A stretch of DNA of 64,000 bases from Cylicocyclus nassatus (Eukaryota; Nematoda; Chromadorea; Rhabditida; Strongylidae), in contig CATQJL010000001.1 of assembly GCA_958299035.1 (NCBI GenBank), positions 79,753,594 through 79,817,593 of the forward strand, given 5' to 3'. Of this stretch, positions 45,779 to 56,306 are shown in pieces. Every line of letters begins with the position of its first letter. Positions within the stretch are counted from its first letter, which is position 1. A program made the position numbers and the translations under genes. Below the pieces are notes generated by a model. That model had not been told where the DNA came from and ran no database searches. It was given only the letters and a program-made list of their open reading frames with translations.

Positions 45779-46033
45779 TTCGAAACCATGACCAATCACC
45801 TACAAAACCCATCTATCAAAATGTCCATACTACGCGATATTTCTCACATTACCAACAATATATGTTCGCATAATTACAGTTTCCGTTCTCATCACCTGTC
45901 CTCTCGGATTTTAGAGATTTTAGATCACTGCCGGGAGATACTGTACGAAAGCTATAGCCGAAAGCTAGAATTTGATCAATCTTGCATTTTTTCTCCCATT
46001 AGTTTGATTGAGTGCAGTTCTTTCGTTTATTAA
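45779..46033 (+). CDS. Likely terminal exon of an unrecognised gene (84 codons)
   Basis: Follows the acceptor TATATCTTTCAG and stays open to TAA at 46031-46033; AATAAATAA strings at about 46080-46093 could serve as a polyadenylation signal. Reads FETMTNHLQNPSIKMSILRD, later HHLSSRILEILDHCREILYE. No domain recognised. Upstream exons are not found, perhaps because family A inserted at 44.65-45.59 kb. Confidence 0.4.
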   Translation, partial: FETMTNHLQNPSIKMSILRDISHITNNICSHNYSFRSHHLSSRILEILDHCREILYESYSRKLEFDQSCIFSPISLIECSSFVY

Positions 46034-46094
46034 CTACGATTGTATGATAGCACATCGCTTGTTCGATGTATTTTATATAAATATAAATAAATAA

Positions 46095-46855
46095 GTCTGG
46101 TGATTGGAGATGACAGCAATGCGACTTCAAAGGTCTTGAAGGGTAAGTGTTGTTCTACAGAGAGTAAAGAAATCAGGTTGATATGAGCAGTGGCAGCCGA
46201 GAACGAGAATTTTAAAACTAAATATTTTAGATTGCTTTGTGACAGCTGACATTTAAACGATAAATCTGGAGTGTGAAGGTATGCGATGTTGCGACTTCAT
46301 AGTTGGATTCTTCTCTTCAGGAGCTTTCAAATGATACGTAATATGTGGAAGGTCCAGTGATTTTGCGGCTCTAACCGCAGTTGAGACTTTTTATAACACA
46401 GTCACCGCTGGCGGCCTGCAGCCAATACATTGAATGGGCGAGGTGGAGACTTTGGGATGAAAAGCCTCCATACCGGGTTAGAGCCGCAAAAATCGCTGGA
46501 CCCCCCACATATTACATATCATTTGAAAGCAAGTGGAGGAGAATCCAACCTATGAAGTCGCAACATCAATCATGCAATTCTGGAGAAGTTATAAACTGTT
46601 GAATTTTGAAAAGCGGGGTTTTACCTGTTTTTTTTTCAAAAGCCTGGATTTCGGCGGATTCTCAATGGATCGGTACGGCTAAGAATACTTTGGTAGGGCA
46701 AACCCTACCCTACAAAACCTTCAGAGTCGCAACATCGCAAAGCTTCACACTCCAGATTTATTGTTGAAATGTCAGCTGTCACTAAACACCTAAAATCGCT
46801 CAATTTTTCAAAATTCTCATTGTCGGCGACCACTGCTCATATCGAATTGATTACT
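46095..46855. mobile_element. hAT-type palindromic element, inner part
   Basis: Arms meet near 46430. GCGACTTCATAG-TTGGATTC at 46290 pairs with GAATCCAACCTATGAAGTCG at about 46540, and GACAGCTGACATTTAAAC with its inverse at 46770. Same inner-arm sequences as 13034-14827; outer arms and ends missing. Confidence 0.65.
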
Positions 46856-47342
46856 TAAAGGCAGCGTACGGCCAAAATCTCGCTACCAAGGTTTTGACGT
46901 TTTCTGGGCTAAACGGTGCTGTAGAAACCGAATATTAGCTTCAAATCTCATGAATTTTCCAAAAACTGCCTTTTTTGAACCTTCCCAACTTATAGGCTGG
47001 ACGAGTGATTGCAGAGTGGCGTACTCTCTCAGGGCAGAGACGCAGAGTGTCGCTTTGTTATCTGGAATGTCGTTGTGCGCGCGCTATTGATTCAGGTACC
47101 TTATGTGCATTTCTATTCATGTCGAAATGGGAACGCTTTCGAAATACCCTCACGACGTAATTGTGCCGAATAGTACTGTTAGATCTTTAGATCTCCTAAA
47201 GTTGCTTCCTTCATCATATTCATCGCCTTCGTGTTTGTTCCGCTTCTGGATGAAGTTGTCTGTTGATCTCTGTTGTAATTGAAGAATCTGTCAATCATTA
47301 CTAATCTCATGTTACAATTTTTTCTTCTTTTCTAAATGATTG
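46856..47342. other. Start of another DNA element (TTAAAGGCAGCGTACGG), otherwise unrecognised
   Basis: TTAAAGGCAGCGTACGGCCA at 46855 matches the inverse of 56209-56228 and the ends of the MITE at 60187-60635. The far end was not found. Coding-like minus-strand stretch around 47200-47300 has no support. Confidence 0.4.
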
Positions 47343-47437
47343 TTTTTCAGGCTGGGCTTAGGGTTGTCGTTGTGTACTCTGCTGTCAGCGCCGAACGCTG
47401 ACAGCAGAGTACACAACCCTAAGCCCAGCCTGAAAAA
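47343..47437. repeat. Inverted repeat spanning a splice acceptor, 42/48-bp arms
   Basis: Left arm 47343-47390 and right arm 47396-47437 are complementary except for a 6-nt insertion (CGTTGT) in the left arm; spacer CCGAA. Both arms start TTTTTCAG|GCTGGG on their own strand, so the duplicated segment includes an intron end and the first bases of an exon. Confidence 0.85.
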
Positions 47438-49434
47438 AGCGCCTGATTGCCAGAGAAGAAATGGCTAAGTCGAGGTGTGTTTTTTTCTGCTGTGTTTTGT
47501 TTTTGTTCTTCTTCACTTACCTTTTTCGTGCCATTCATCATCATTTTCTTAGGTTTTTGATCAGTGCCGATTCGAATGGCTCGTATGCTCTCAATTCCTA
47601 CATGGTTGAAATGCACAAGCTTTGTACACCAAAGCTTTTGCAGGTGGATCACCTCTCATCAGGAAATTTCTATTTCTAATCTATCAGTACCTTCAACAGA
47701 GTTGTTTATAAACGAGCGGTGAGTGAAATCCTCTTTTTTAGATCGTTTTTTACATTTGAGGAGTACAAAGTACATTGTACACTGGAATACACCATTGGCT
47801 TGGCCTTTTGCTAGGCCAACGATGTTGTTACAAATGAATGACATGTCGTGAGTAATATAAGGTTGGGCAACAATCATAATGCTAAGCTTGACAGCAGTTG
47901 CCGGTAACGTGCAACTGATCACTAACAAGCTCTGTACATATCTGACCATGGGTAGCCATAGGTGAGGATATCTCTTGCGAGGAGCATCGATTTTTGTGCA
48001 TACCGATTGCAGCCAGGTGACACCGCTGTTTCTAGCTCCTATTTGCTACTGTTTCTAACTGCGTTCTATCTGCGAGTTATGGTACGATACTTGCTTTCTG
48101 TGAAACTTGTTTTTTCATCGTGAATGATGTTTCTCGCCGTTGTATGGTTTTCATTGGAAAGGGTTTGGTATTGACAAAAGACCTTTTTTTTTGAAACCTT
48201 GTAAACTAATCTTTTCACTTAGTCACTTTCAACTGAATCTCCATTTGGTCTAAGTTGAACAGATGCGAGGCTAGATTGCTTTTGCATCCAAAACGTAATC
48301 TTGCGTAGCAGCTATGAGCAGCTAGAGACAGGGGAACAGGGTGATTCGTCACTGTTATTATTCCATGGTCAAGCATGTATAGAGCCTAACAATGAACATG
48401 TATATCACGACGATAAATATAATATATGAATAACAACTTATAGGGAAGCCAACTACTAGAGAGTTCGTGACCAATACCAGCATCATTCATTGCCAGTGTA
48501 CCCTACCAGAGCACCGGAAAGAAGCCGAACGACTACGGAATGGTTGTTGGAGTTGTTGCTATGACGGTAAGTGTGCACATCACATCTGCTTTATCACTTA
48601 TTTTCTTTTGTTTTTCAATTCATGTTCTTCGTTTTTTTTGTGAAAAGAGATTGCAGGCATATCTCTAGGTTTTTTCATTATGCGCAACACGTGTTCTAGT
48701 TTTATCTGTTTCCCTCAGCATATCGAAATGACATGCTCGGTTCTTTACGTGGTACCCCTTCTGTAATGCTAGTAATGCGTCTTGTTTTGCCGATACGATT
48801 TAGTGTGATATCCCACTTGTGGTTTTGGGGACTGATTGGACGTTTTGGACGTTTCGGGGACGTTTTTTGATTGGAGAACCGGGAGGAAATCAAAGTTGCA
48901 GAACCGATCGTGGGCCATATCTTTGCAGTCTAAGTGGTTGCGTTGTTCACTACGAGTGTTACTTGTTGTCAACCGGGCATTAGTGATTGCCAAAACCGAT
49001 GTATTCGGTTACTAACATGTACCGCTTACTAACCGTATACATCGTTGATAACTTCCGCAGTCATCAACACATGGAGACCCAACAATATATCTTTTGTCAT
49101 TTCAAGTGTAGTCGTGCATTCTCGATGTGTGGGAGTTATTGTCAAGTATCCATGGTTTCTTCCGATGCTTGCTGGGATGGTACGGATGGCCCAGCCCTCT
49201 GACATCTGAACTCGGTGAGAATCTCGTTTCTCCACATGTGGGGTACTGGTGTTTTTATAGTCATTGTCGACGGTTTAACTGAATTTCCGGGTTACAGTGC
49301 AAGTCCGCGCTACACCTCTTTCTCCGCGTATTTCGGCCATACGCAATTCGTTCATGTGCAGTGTTGACATCTGCACATAAGTTGGATACGTACCTATTGG
49401 CCTGAAAGTTCAAAAGGAAATGATCTTATTTGTT
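47438..49434. other. Exon-like stretches on both strands, no complete gene
   Basis: Minus: about 47534-47610, IESIRAIRIGTDQKPKKMMM, ending at a GTAAGTG donor, could splice to the acceptor in the palindrome. Plus: 47461-47679 starts with a hydrophobic run (CVFFCCVLFLFFFTYLF). Plus 48444-48566 lies between ACTTATAG and GTAAGTG and reads HCQCTLPEHRKEAERLRNGC, WSCCYD (Cys-rich). I cannot join these into one model. Minus frames at 48702-49235 could hold further exons of the transposase-like gene upstream. Confidence 0.3.
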
Positions 49435-49680
49435 AGGGTGCCTTAACATGCTAAGGCAGAAACTTACAAGTTTAGTTCTTTAGGACAGTACAACCTGTCC
49501 AGTGAGTTTTTGGACTCACACCAACTGGTCCCTCCATAGGGACTTGTGTGGGACAAGTCATCCTGGAATTCCCGTTGGAGAATTATAGATTTTAATTGGT
49601 TATGCGCCGGGCTTCCAGTTGGTATCACCGGTTTGTCTCTACCGTCTTCCTCCAGTGCTTCGTAAGCACAGCTAGTGAGC
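49435..49680. other. Cluster of short perfect hairpins
   Basis: Consecutive stems: GCCTTA/TAAGGC, AAACTT/AAGTTT, GGACAG/CTGTCC, GTGAGT/ACTCAC, GTCCCT/AGGGAC, ACTTGT/ACAAGT within about 120 nt (49440-49560), and GTGCTT/AAGCAC near 49656-49670. The segment TAAGGC-A-GAAACTTACAAGTTTAG resembles helix II end, GAAAC and helix III of a hammerhead, but the CTGATGA strand is absent. Confidence 0.5.
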
Positions 49681-49905
49681 GTCCTTGTATCTGCATCCTA
49701 AATTATGTCCTTCCCTGTGTTGCTGTTTTATAGTTGACCGCACGGAATCGTCCGGAATGAGCACTTGCGTGCGTGTCTCTTGCGGGCTAACATTGGCATT
49801 TGCGCGCATGTATCATCATAGCGCTCGTACTCGGCAGCCGTTGCAGGCAAGCTCGCGTGCGTTCAGCCTACAGCGATCCGGGCGATTTCGTGCAGGCGAC
49901 TTTAC

Positions 49906-52200
49906 CTGATTCCATGAGTGACAGTCGGCCACGTGATAAAGACAGGTATTGAATACCTGTCTTGTCAACTCGGGATTTTCGGTGCTTGCTCCCTGCCGTA
50001 CCGCGTAGTACAAGTGTGCTTTGAGTGGGGTGATCCACTCTTTCAAACAAACGGAGTCTCTGCTTTTGGCTGTCTCAAAATCTGTTTCATAGCCTGTGTG
50101 CGGTCCGAGACAACTTACGGGGAGTGGGAGGGGACGAGGGATTTTTTTTTCAATGAATTGCCATTACGACATCGGAAGTTTTCAAGATGCTCTGAATTTT
50201 TATGAAAAATCATTACATTAGTCCATAATCTTGATATAGAAGTTTCGCGTTTCCCCCCCCCCCCCCCCCTCCCTCCCCTCCTTCTACACCTCCTCTACTA
50301 TCCCTAGCTTTAAAACCTTCCACTGCTCATAACCTAATCCCAGCGACTTACCGCACGGATTTTAGCACTCAACCGCTTGGCGATATGCCATGTATCCAGA
50401 AGCCATGTGATGTTGGTGGCGTTCTCAGAATTGAATGCTCGAATCTCGCTCCCGTATGTGGTACTCCGATCTGTGGAGATTGAGCGCATGCCGATATTTT
50501 TGGAGCGGAACCAACGCATTTAAAACCTTCCTTCTCCATTCTTTCACTATTATGATCTAAAGTAATACTTGAACAGAAATTATCTGAGATTTGTAGGATT
50601 GCACCTGTTTCCGAGTAGTGCAATACTTTCGTGTGCACTACTAGTTTTGTCCGCTGGTCTATGGCCAGGACTTTGCAAATCGCAGCACTGTGTCCGCGAG
50701 AGTCAAACGACCCGTCTACTTGGATGTCCCAAGTAGACTGGCCATCGCTCTAAACACGGGCAAGTCATCATCATCTTCATATATACAATATACACATGTA
50801 TATATATATCAGTGCCGAGCCGATGGAGTGGGGCGAGGGGGGGGGGGAGGGTCCCGAGAATGTCCGAAATTCTCAAAAGTTATTACATGAGTTATAAAAT
50901 TGTGCAAGTGGTTTGTTAATTATTGTAAATAAACGAAATAATTCTCTAAATTTTTTGAAAATTCAAATAAGGTCTGTAAGAAAATTTTTTGGGTTTTTCT
51001 AGATTTGGGGGTTATGGGCCCGGAATGAGAAGCACCCTGAAAGCCGGCCACTGATACATAGATATATATACATTCGATTTTACATTGATTATATCTACCT
51101 CGTATTCGGACTTTATAAATCGAATCAGTGCGTTTTGGTGGGCTTCATACACGGTGGAAACAGCCTGGCGCATGTTAGTAAAAACCGAGTAGAAAGTCGA
51201 TTTCGACGGGACAGCTACACCGGCTTCGTCTGCCCATTGCCTGATTTTCTGAAAAATTGCATTCATTGTCCGCCACTGCTCGATATGCATTATTACGTTC
51301 ATGCGTACGCCAGTTGTTATTGCAGATGCCGAGCAGAGCATGTTCCCTGTAAACATCTTTTCCTGTGTGGCTGTGCCTACCCTATCCTGGCCTTCCCAGC
51401 GTTCAATTCCAGATTTTGAGCCGGGACTGGTATAATAGATTACGGGAGCTGTCCCGTAAGTTTCCAGCCAGACTCCATCGGCATTGTTTTGGCAGCCACA
51501 CCGACTACGTAAGAAAAGCTCGAGAAGCTTGCGCCCGGAGACCAGGTAAAATTTGTCTAATGCTCCGGGTTCGCTTTCCTTCCGTGGAGCTTCATCATCG
51601 CTATCCGATAGCGCTGCTCTGAGCTTTTCCGGTGTGGGATGATAGGAGCTGTCCTGAATGCTCCCTTATCGGATTACGCTTTGATTTTGCTCGTTTCTTC
51701 CATTTTACAGACTAATCGTTACTTTCGAGGACCCTGAGTCGTCGTGTCTGACAGGCGGAGGACTGTGCATGACTTGGTCCATCATATTTTCAGGAACGGG
51801 AGGTATTTCTTCAGGCACATTCTGAATGTAATTGTGTTTACAAGTATGTATCAATGGCGTAAAGAGGCGGGGGGTGGGGGAAGCGGGGGCAAACAATTCA
51901 TTTTAGCCTTATAAAAAATTTCGAAGCGCGTGGCTGAGGCCACGCACCTTCATCGCAAAAAAATTTTGCCCCCCCCCCCAAATCTTGGGTACATCATCGG
52001 TAAGTATGTAGAGAGTTTTACCTCTTCGGGCGGATTCTGACTGTTTTCGTTCTGATCTTGATTCTGGAAATTCTGGTTCTGATCTTGATCTTGACTCTGG
52101 CCAACAACATTCCAACAGTTGAAGCGAATACAATAATATTTTTTCATGTAGAAGTTTATGTACCGTCCCACATCGGATCTTCTCAGCACGATATTGCCTT
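49906..52200 (-). CDS. Intron-containing DDE-transposase-like gene
   Basis: Exons (minus): about 52200-52022 (Gln/Asn-rich, ...QDQNENSQNPPEE), 51821-51723 (VPEEIPPVPENMM, acidic/Pro), 51653-51099 (185 aa), 50737-50352, and about 50090-49906. GT-AG introns keep frame between the first four. The large exon holds KLLELFLRSRCGCQ, EKMFTGNMLCSASAITTGVR, SKSTFYSVFTNMRQAVSTVY. The next holds VDGSFDSRGHSA, STDRSTTYGS and LLDTWHIAKRL, candidate catalytic Asp positions, and the last WITPLKAHLYYAV and TCLYHVADCHSW. This order matches an animal transposase-like family that I cannot name with certainty (possibly Kolobok-like). Exon 50737-50352 is 386 nt, one short of a multiple of three, with a frame change near 50520: a 1-nt deletion or error. 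The 5' start and 3' end are not defined. Confidence 0.6.
50809..51053. mobile_element. hAT-type MITE inside the third intron
   Basis: CAGTG... at about 50810 and ...CGGCCACTG at 51053; contains a poly-G run and ATGAGTTATAAAATTGTGC and CGGTTTTT-like blocks shared with 21600-21893. Flanks ATATATAT and ATACATAG are an imperfect 8-bp duplication. Lies wholly within the intron 50738-51098. Confidence 0.6.
51851..52002. mobile_element. hAT-type MITE inside the first intron
   Basis: CAATGGCGTAAAGAGGCGGG at the left, ...AATCTTGGGTACATCATCG at the right; contains GCGTGGCTGAGGCCACGCAC and poly-C as in 21600-21893. AAGTATGTA flanks both sides (51842-51850 and 52002-52010), an 8-9-bp duplication. Lies within the intron 51822-52021. 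Confidence 0.7.
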
Positions 52201-52204
52201 AACA

Positions 52205-53098
52205 ATTGTAATTAATTTCTTGTTCCACACAAACAAGATTGGACTGACTGCAAAAGAGGTAATAGCAACGTTGAGTCTCTCCATCATATGTGAAGGAATT
52301 CCGCTCTCGTTGAGATACGCCACATTCTCGGTCGTGTATGACAGTTTTCCACCCCCCACGACTATATCGGCAAGCAGATGTTGTGCCTGATTTTTGTAAG
52401 TTGTTTTCTGGATGAGGGCAAGCAGAAAAACTCACGCTGTTGACAAAGTGAGCGGTACATAGAAACTTCTGGGTGGTAATGAACTCCGAGAAGTAAATTT
52501 CCAGTAGTTCTTCTGCAACTGATAGATATACCTTCAGCGCCGATATGAAAATACGTTGTGGATTTGGCTCTTAGAAGTGCGTGTCGCCAAGCGACTATCG
52601 ACCTTGTTTCCACAAACAATGCAGGAATAGAACTTAAACATCGCGATAAGATGATACTGAAAGCTTGCGTTATGTGATTCCGCTTGATTTTCTCGCGGTA
52701 ACAGTCAGAATAATCACTGAAATTCAGCAATATGGAACAATTGATTCTTTATTCGTTTCTTTTTATAATTTTGAATATCACTCATATCAAATTTTCAGCA
52801 AATATTCACTAATTCACAGTATTGTCAAATTCTTGATGGTGAATGGATATGGATTGGATATTACTATGCCTTGTGAATACAGCACGTACAGTGAATCATT
52901 TAGATTTTGACGATTTTTGATTATAAGCACAAAAGTAAGCTAATGCTCAACCATTTTCCAAACTTTTTATAACTAGCGAGCGCTATAAGCGCTGTCGTAA
53001 GGTACACTCACAGCAAGTTTCAAAGTATTTTACGAACGTAATACTCAAATTTAGGGCCTATGATCCTTCCGGTGTTAGCATGTTTCATGCAAATGCTG
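52205..53098. other. Coding-like minus frame upstream of the transposase-like gene; rest unrecognised
   Basis: A minus frame at about 52380-52205 reads GGGKLSYTTENVAYLNESGI, then PSHMMERLNVAITSFAVS and SPILFVWNKKLITIVKAI. It may be an earlier exon of the gene but ends in a different frame. Another minus frame (52730-52362) shows no motif. 52731-53098: nothing seen. Confidence 0.3.
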
Positions 53099-54276
53099 TC
53101 AACAACATTCGCAGTCCATATCAAGGCAAGCACAAATCATATGCAAAAATTTTGTATCGCTTTTCATCAAACAATCTCGACCAACTTTTTTAGCTGGTCT
53201 CGGAACTGAAGTTTTCATGACACCTTTGCTGCGCTCCGTGAAACAGGGAGTGAGCAATTTAGAGAGCTTTATGATGGCCTTAGATATGGCAACATTCAAG
53301 TCAGGACGGTCTTGATTCAGGTATATTAGTTGATGATAAAATTTTGGTTTTACATGTAAACCACTTATTCAGGTCACCTCACCTGTTAACTGGGAACCAA
53401 GAACTCAAGAAAACATCAACTTCCGCAATGACATCATCATGACAGTTAATGTAGCCCATAGTAAATTTTCTCCCGGGCAGTCTCTCAACTCGCCAAAGTT
53501 AGTCCTATGGTATTGCCATCGGTATTTATACAAACGCCTTGACTAGGATCAAATCACAAAAGGCGCTAATGTTGTTCGCCATCAAATATGGAATTTTAAA
53601 GAAGGAATTGAGATATTTCAGAGTCGTCTACACCATGAACTCCATGAACTCAATGAAGCATGGAACTAGGCTGCTGCGAAAATCAGATAGTGGTCGGCCT
53701 CCCTGGAATCACTACGGGATTTGTACAAAATGCATAAGCAAACGTTGTACATAAATAGAACAAATATTAAATTCAACGAAATGTTTAGTTTTTCTTTGTG
53801 CAAAAGTGGATCTAGTCAAAGAAACACGGGTCGGTTTTTGTGGTTGATCAGCATAGAGCAAATGAGACTCTGCTCTCAATGACACTTCATTAAATTCGAA
53901 GAAGAAGAGAAATTCTGTTAGAGTACTTTTACCGGACGGAAAGCAGATATCAGAGTACTTGAACTTCATGAAAGATTTTCAATACAAATAGCAGTTGCTC
54001 TACCTTATCAAGACATAACTAGGCTAGGTAAAGCCTACCTTGGATAGATAGAGTTATGTATCGATTAATCACGATTAATCAGGCAATATGTGATAAATCC
54101 TTGACCATTATTTCGCCAACAGACTGGTGTGGTAACTTTGGCGTATGAAGGTTATTAGTTGAAGAATCGGAAATTGCAGAATCGTTTAGCTTTCTTGTTA
54201 CATATTTTTTGCAACAGGGGTGAGCAATGATGGAGCGAGGGACTGCCGCCACGGACCCTTTTACCAAAGAGGCCAT
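53099..54276 (-). CDS. Possible multi-exon gene, model incomplete
   Basis: Minus-strand coding-like blocks in order: MASLVKGSVAAVPRSIIAHP (54276 on), FPSGKSTLTEFLFFFEFNEV (about 53930), LPGRKFTMGYINCHDDVIAE with VDVFLSSWFPV (about 53480-53390), and a last exon reading NVAISKAIIKLSKLLTPCFT, later MICACLDMDCECC and stop at 53099. The last two are separated by an intron-like GTGAGG...ATCAAG, but the join is out of phase by one in my reading. No family recognised. Confidence reflects protein-like composition only. Confidence 0.35.
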
Positions 54277-55098
54277 GGGTAGAGAATTTTAAGCCAGGTA
54301 CTTTCGGCAGATCGTGGCTGACTAAAGCCACAATCAGAAGTTCTCGTCCTTGAATGTCATATCCTGCTCAGATTCAATACAACGACTGATGTACCACACC
54401 ATTTTATTAGCAGAACTTCAACCGGTAACAACGAAAAGACATTATTTCTCATATTTCATTTCTCTTACTCAAGGAAAAACGGGAAGGAAGTATGGAAAAT
54501 GAGGAATGGCAATTGAACGTCAGTATGGATGGCCAGTGCAGCCTCTCATTTATGCTTCTAACTTCCTAATGTGCAGAATTCTGAGGACAATTCGTGCTCA
54601 GAATGAAATGGGATTTTGAATCAAAACTTGAGAACGTACAAGTAAAGAAAAGTAGGAAAGCGAAAAATCACAATCAGAGATTCGATACCATATAGATCCT
54701 CATAAATATTCTTCGTAAATTGAAGGCGATGATTGCAAGGGGTCGAAACATCGGGCTAGTATCATGCTTTCAAGGCAATACCAAATGTCTCCGAAAAGCG
54801 TTCCGTAACAGTGGTGCGGATACCGAGTCTAAAACCTTAATTCATCATCAAAAAAGTACATCTGTAAGTATCAGTACAGTCGTGTAGATTCTTCGGTAAA
54901 ACAGTACCCTTGCGGTGCTGCGATTCTGGGATAAATTTTGCGCACGAATAGTCACGCCTGAAGTCAACATTTACAGGCGTAGCTATTTGTTCAGGCAAAG
55001 TTTATCGATGTCAGCACCACAAAAATACTAGACAACAAATATATTTAATTGTAAAGTGTTACAGCATGGAAATAATTATGTTCAAAGCAGTTTGCGCA
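54277..55098. other. No gene recognised
   Basis: Intergenic sequence between two minus-strand gene candidates; no motif or repeat end seen. Confidence 0.4.
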
Positions 55099-55834
55099 TC
55101 AACACACATCTTTGGTGGTCACAACAAGGTATGAAACATCAAAGTTGCAAAAAGTATGAAATGACACTGACCGATCACCAATCAAAACAGGAGACAAACA
55201 AATAGAGCAAGCTATAAAACAGCGGTACATCAAGAGAAAAAACATAAAACCCACTTCTCCGCTGTTTATGTCACCTTCGACATGAAGTCGCGAAGACGGA
55301 TCGATGCATGGCACAGTATAAGAAATAGCGGGAACAGCAAACTAAAAAATCAAAGCATATCATCAATTTAAAACAGGCAGAACTTTGTCAGTAGAAGCTA
55401 TGCACACCTGCATAAAACGGTGAGAACGATGGAAGAACTGGGTGAAGAAGTAGCAGGCTAGAATTATGCCACGGGTGATGAGTGGATGATCGCGACGCGT
55501 CTGAATCGCTATACCAAAAGTTTTAATTTTCTGAGTATTTGATAGAATACTAAAGACGTAAAAGTGAGTTTAGTGATTGTAACGAGGAAAATACAAGAAC
55601 AAAGTACATAAAACTATTCGAAAATAAATAAGTGGGTGCAGGTACTCTGACATCACAAACAATCACAACACAAAAAGCATTCTCACCCCTTGGAGACTCA
55701 GGCACTAATTTCAGATATTCTCAAAAATGAGTAAATTTCGATCTGACCAACCTGGTAGAACAATGGAGTCTCGGAAATAGCGAATACCACGATAGCCGCA
55801 ACCAGGATTATGGCACATAACCCCAACGACAGAT
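55099..55834 (-). CDS. Three exons of a multi-pass membrane protein gene, 5' end missing
   Basis: Exons (minus): 55752-55834, 55408-55530, 55099-55341, with donors GTTGGT and GTGTGC and acceptors ACTCAG and TTTTTTAG; frame is continuous to TGA at 55099-55101. The first exon is a hydrophobic segment (LGLCAIILVAAIVVFAIS). The second has GIILACYFFTQFFHR after a basic IQTRRDHP. The third has MFFLLMYRCFIACSICLSPV and several Cys. Together about 148 residues with three or four membrane segments. The first exon starts with 2 nt of a split codon, so at least one exon lies upstream and was not found. Family not recognised; a nematode-type small membrane protein is likely. Confidence 0.55.
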
Positions 55835-56228
55835 CTACAAATATACGGCTCAAAAGCAGATAAGTTTCTAATAATCTAATAATCTATCTACTTTAGGAGA
55901 TTTCAAACTCTAGTCAGTGGTTAGGGAGTAGATCAACTTGCAAACTGAACCGAGAAATTGAACCGAAACTAAACCGAAGCTGAACAGTTCTGCCCTACGA
56001 GGCTACAAGTGACGCGCGTTTTTTAGCGGCGAACGTACTTGTCCGCACAAGGCGTTAGGGGAGCGAAAGGAGGAAGGGGAGCGGCGCTTGGCCTGCCCCC
56101 CCCCCCCCCCTGGCTTGCAGAGTTCATATTTTCGGCTCGGAGTTGCTGTTTTGCTTCACTTGGAGGGCCTCTTACCCACATGTATCAAAATCTGAGGTGG
56201 GTCATTTTTGCCCGTACGCTGCCTTTAA
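55835..56228. other. Unrecognised, ending with a TTAA-element terminus
   Basis: GC-rich stretch with a C12-14 run near 56096-56110. CCCGTACGCTGCCTTTAA at 56211-56228 is the inverse of TTAAAGGCAGCGTACGG seen at 46855, followed immediately by Helitron-like copy 4. Confidence 0.45.
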
Positions 56229-56271
56229 TCTTATATATAAAGCTGAATGTCTGTTTGTATGTATGTCTGTA

Positions 56272-56306
<35 letters not shown>

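Noticed and set aside
47641..47662. Minus-strand CTGATGAGAGGTGATCCACC as a second hammerhead
   Set aside because: The stem AGGTG/CACCT follows, but the required GAAA after it is GCAAAA, and the segment lies in a coding-like exon.
50240..50300. Long C/T-rich tract as a regulatory element
   Set aside because: A plain poly-C/CT run inside an intron; nothing beyond low complexity can be supported.
50714..50740. Hairpin GTCTACTTGG-ATGTC-CCAAGTAGAC as another local inverted duplication
   Set aside because: The bases fall in the conserved coding start of the transposase-like exon (STWDIQVD), so the symmetry is probably coincidental.
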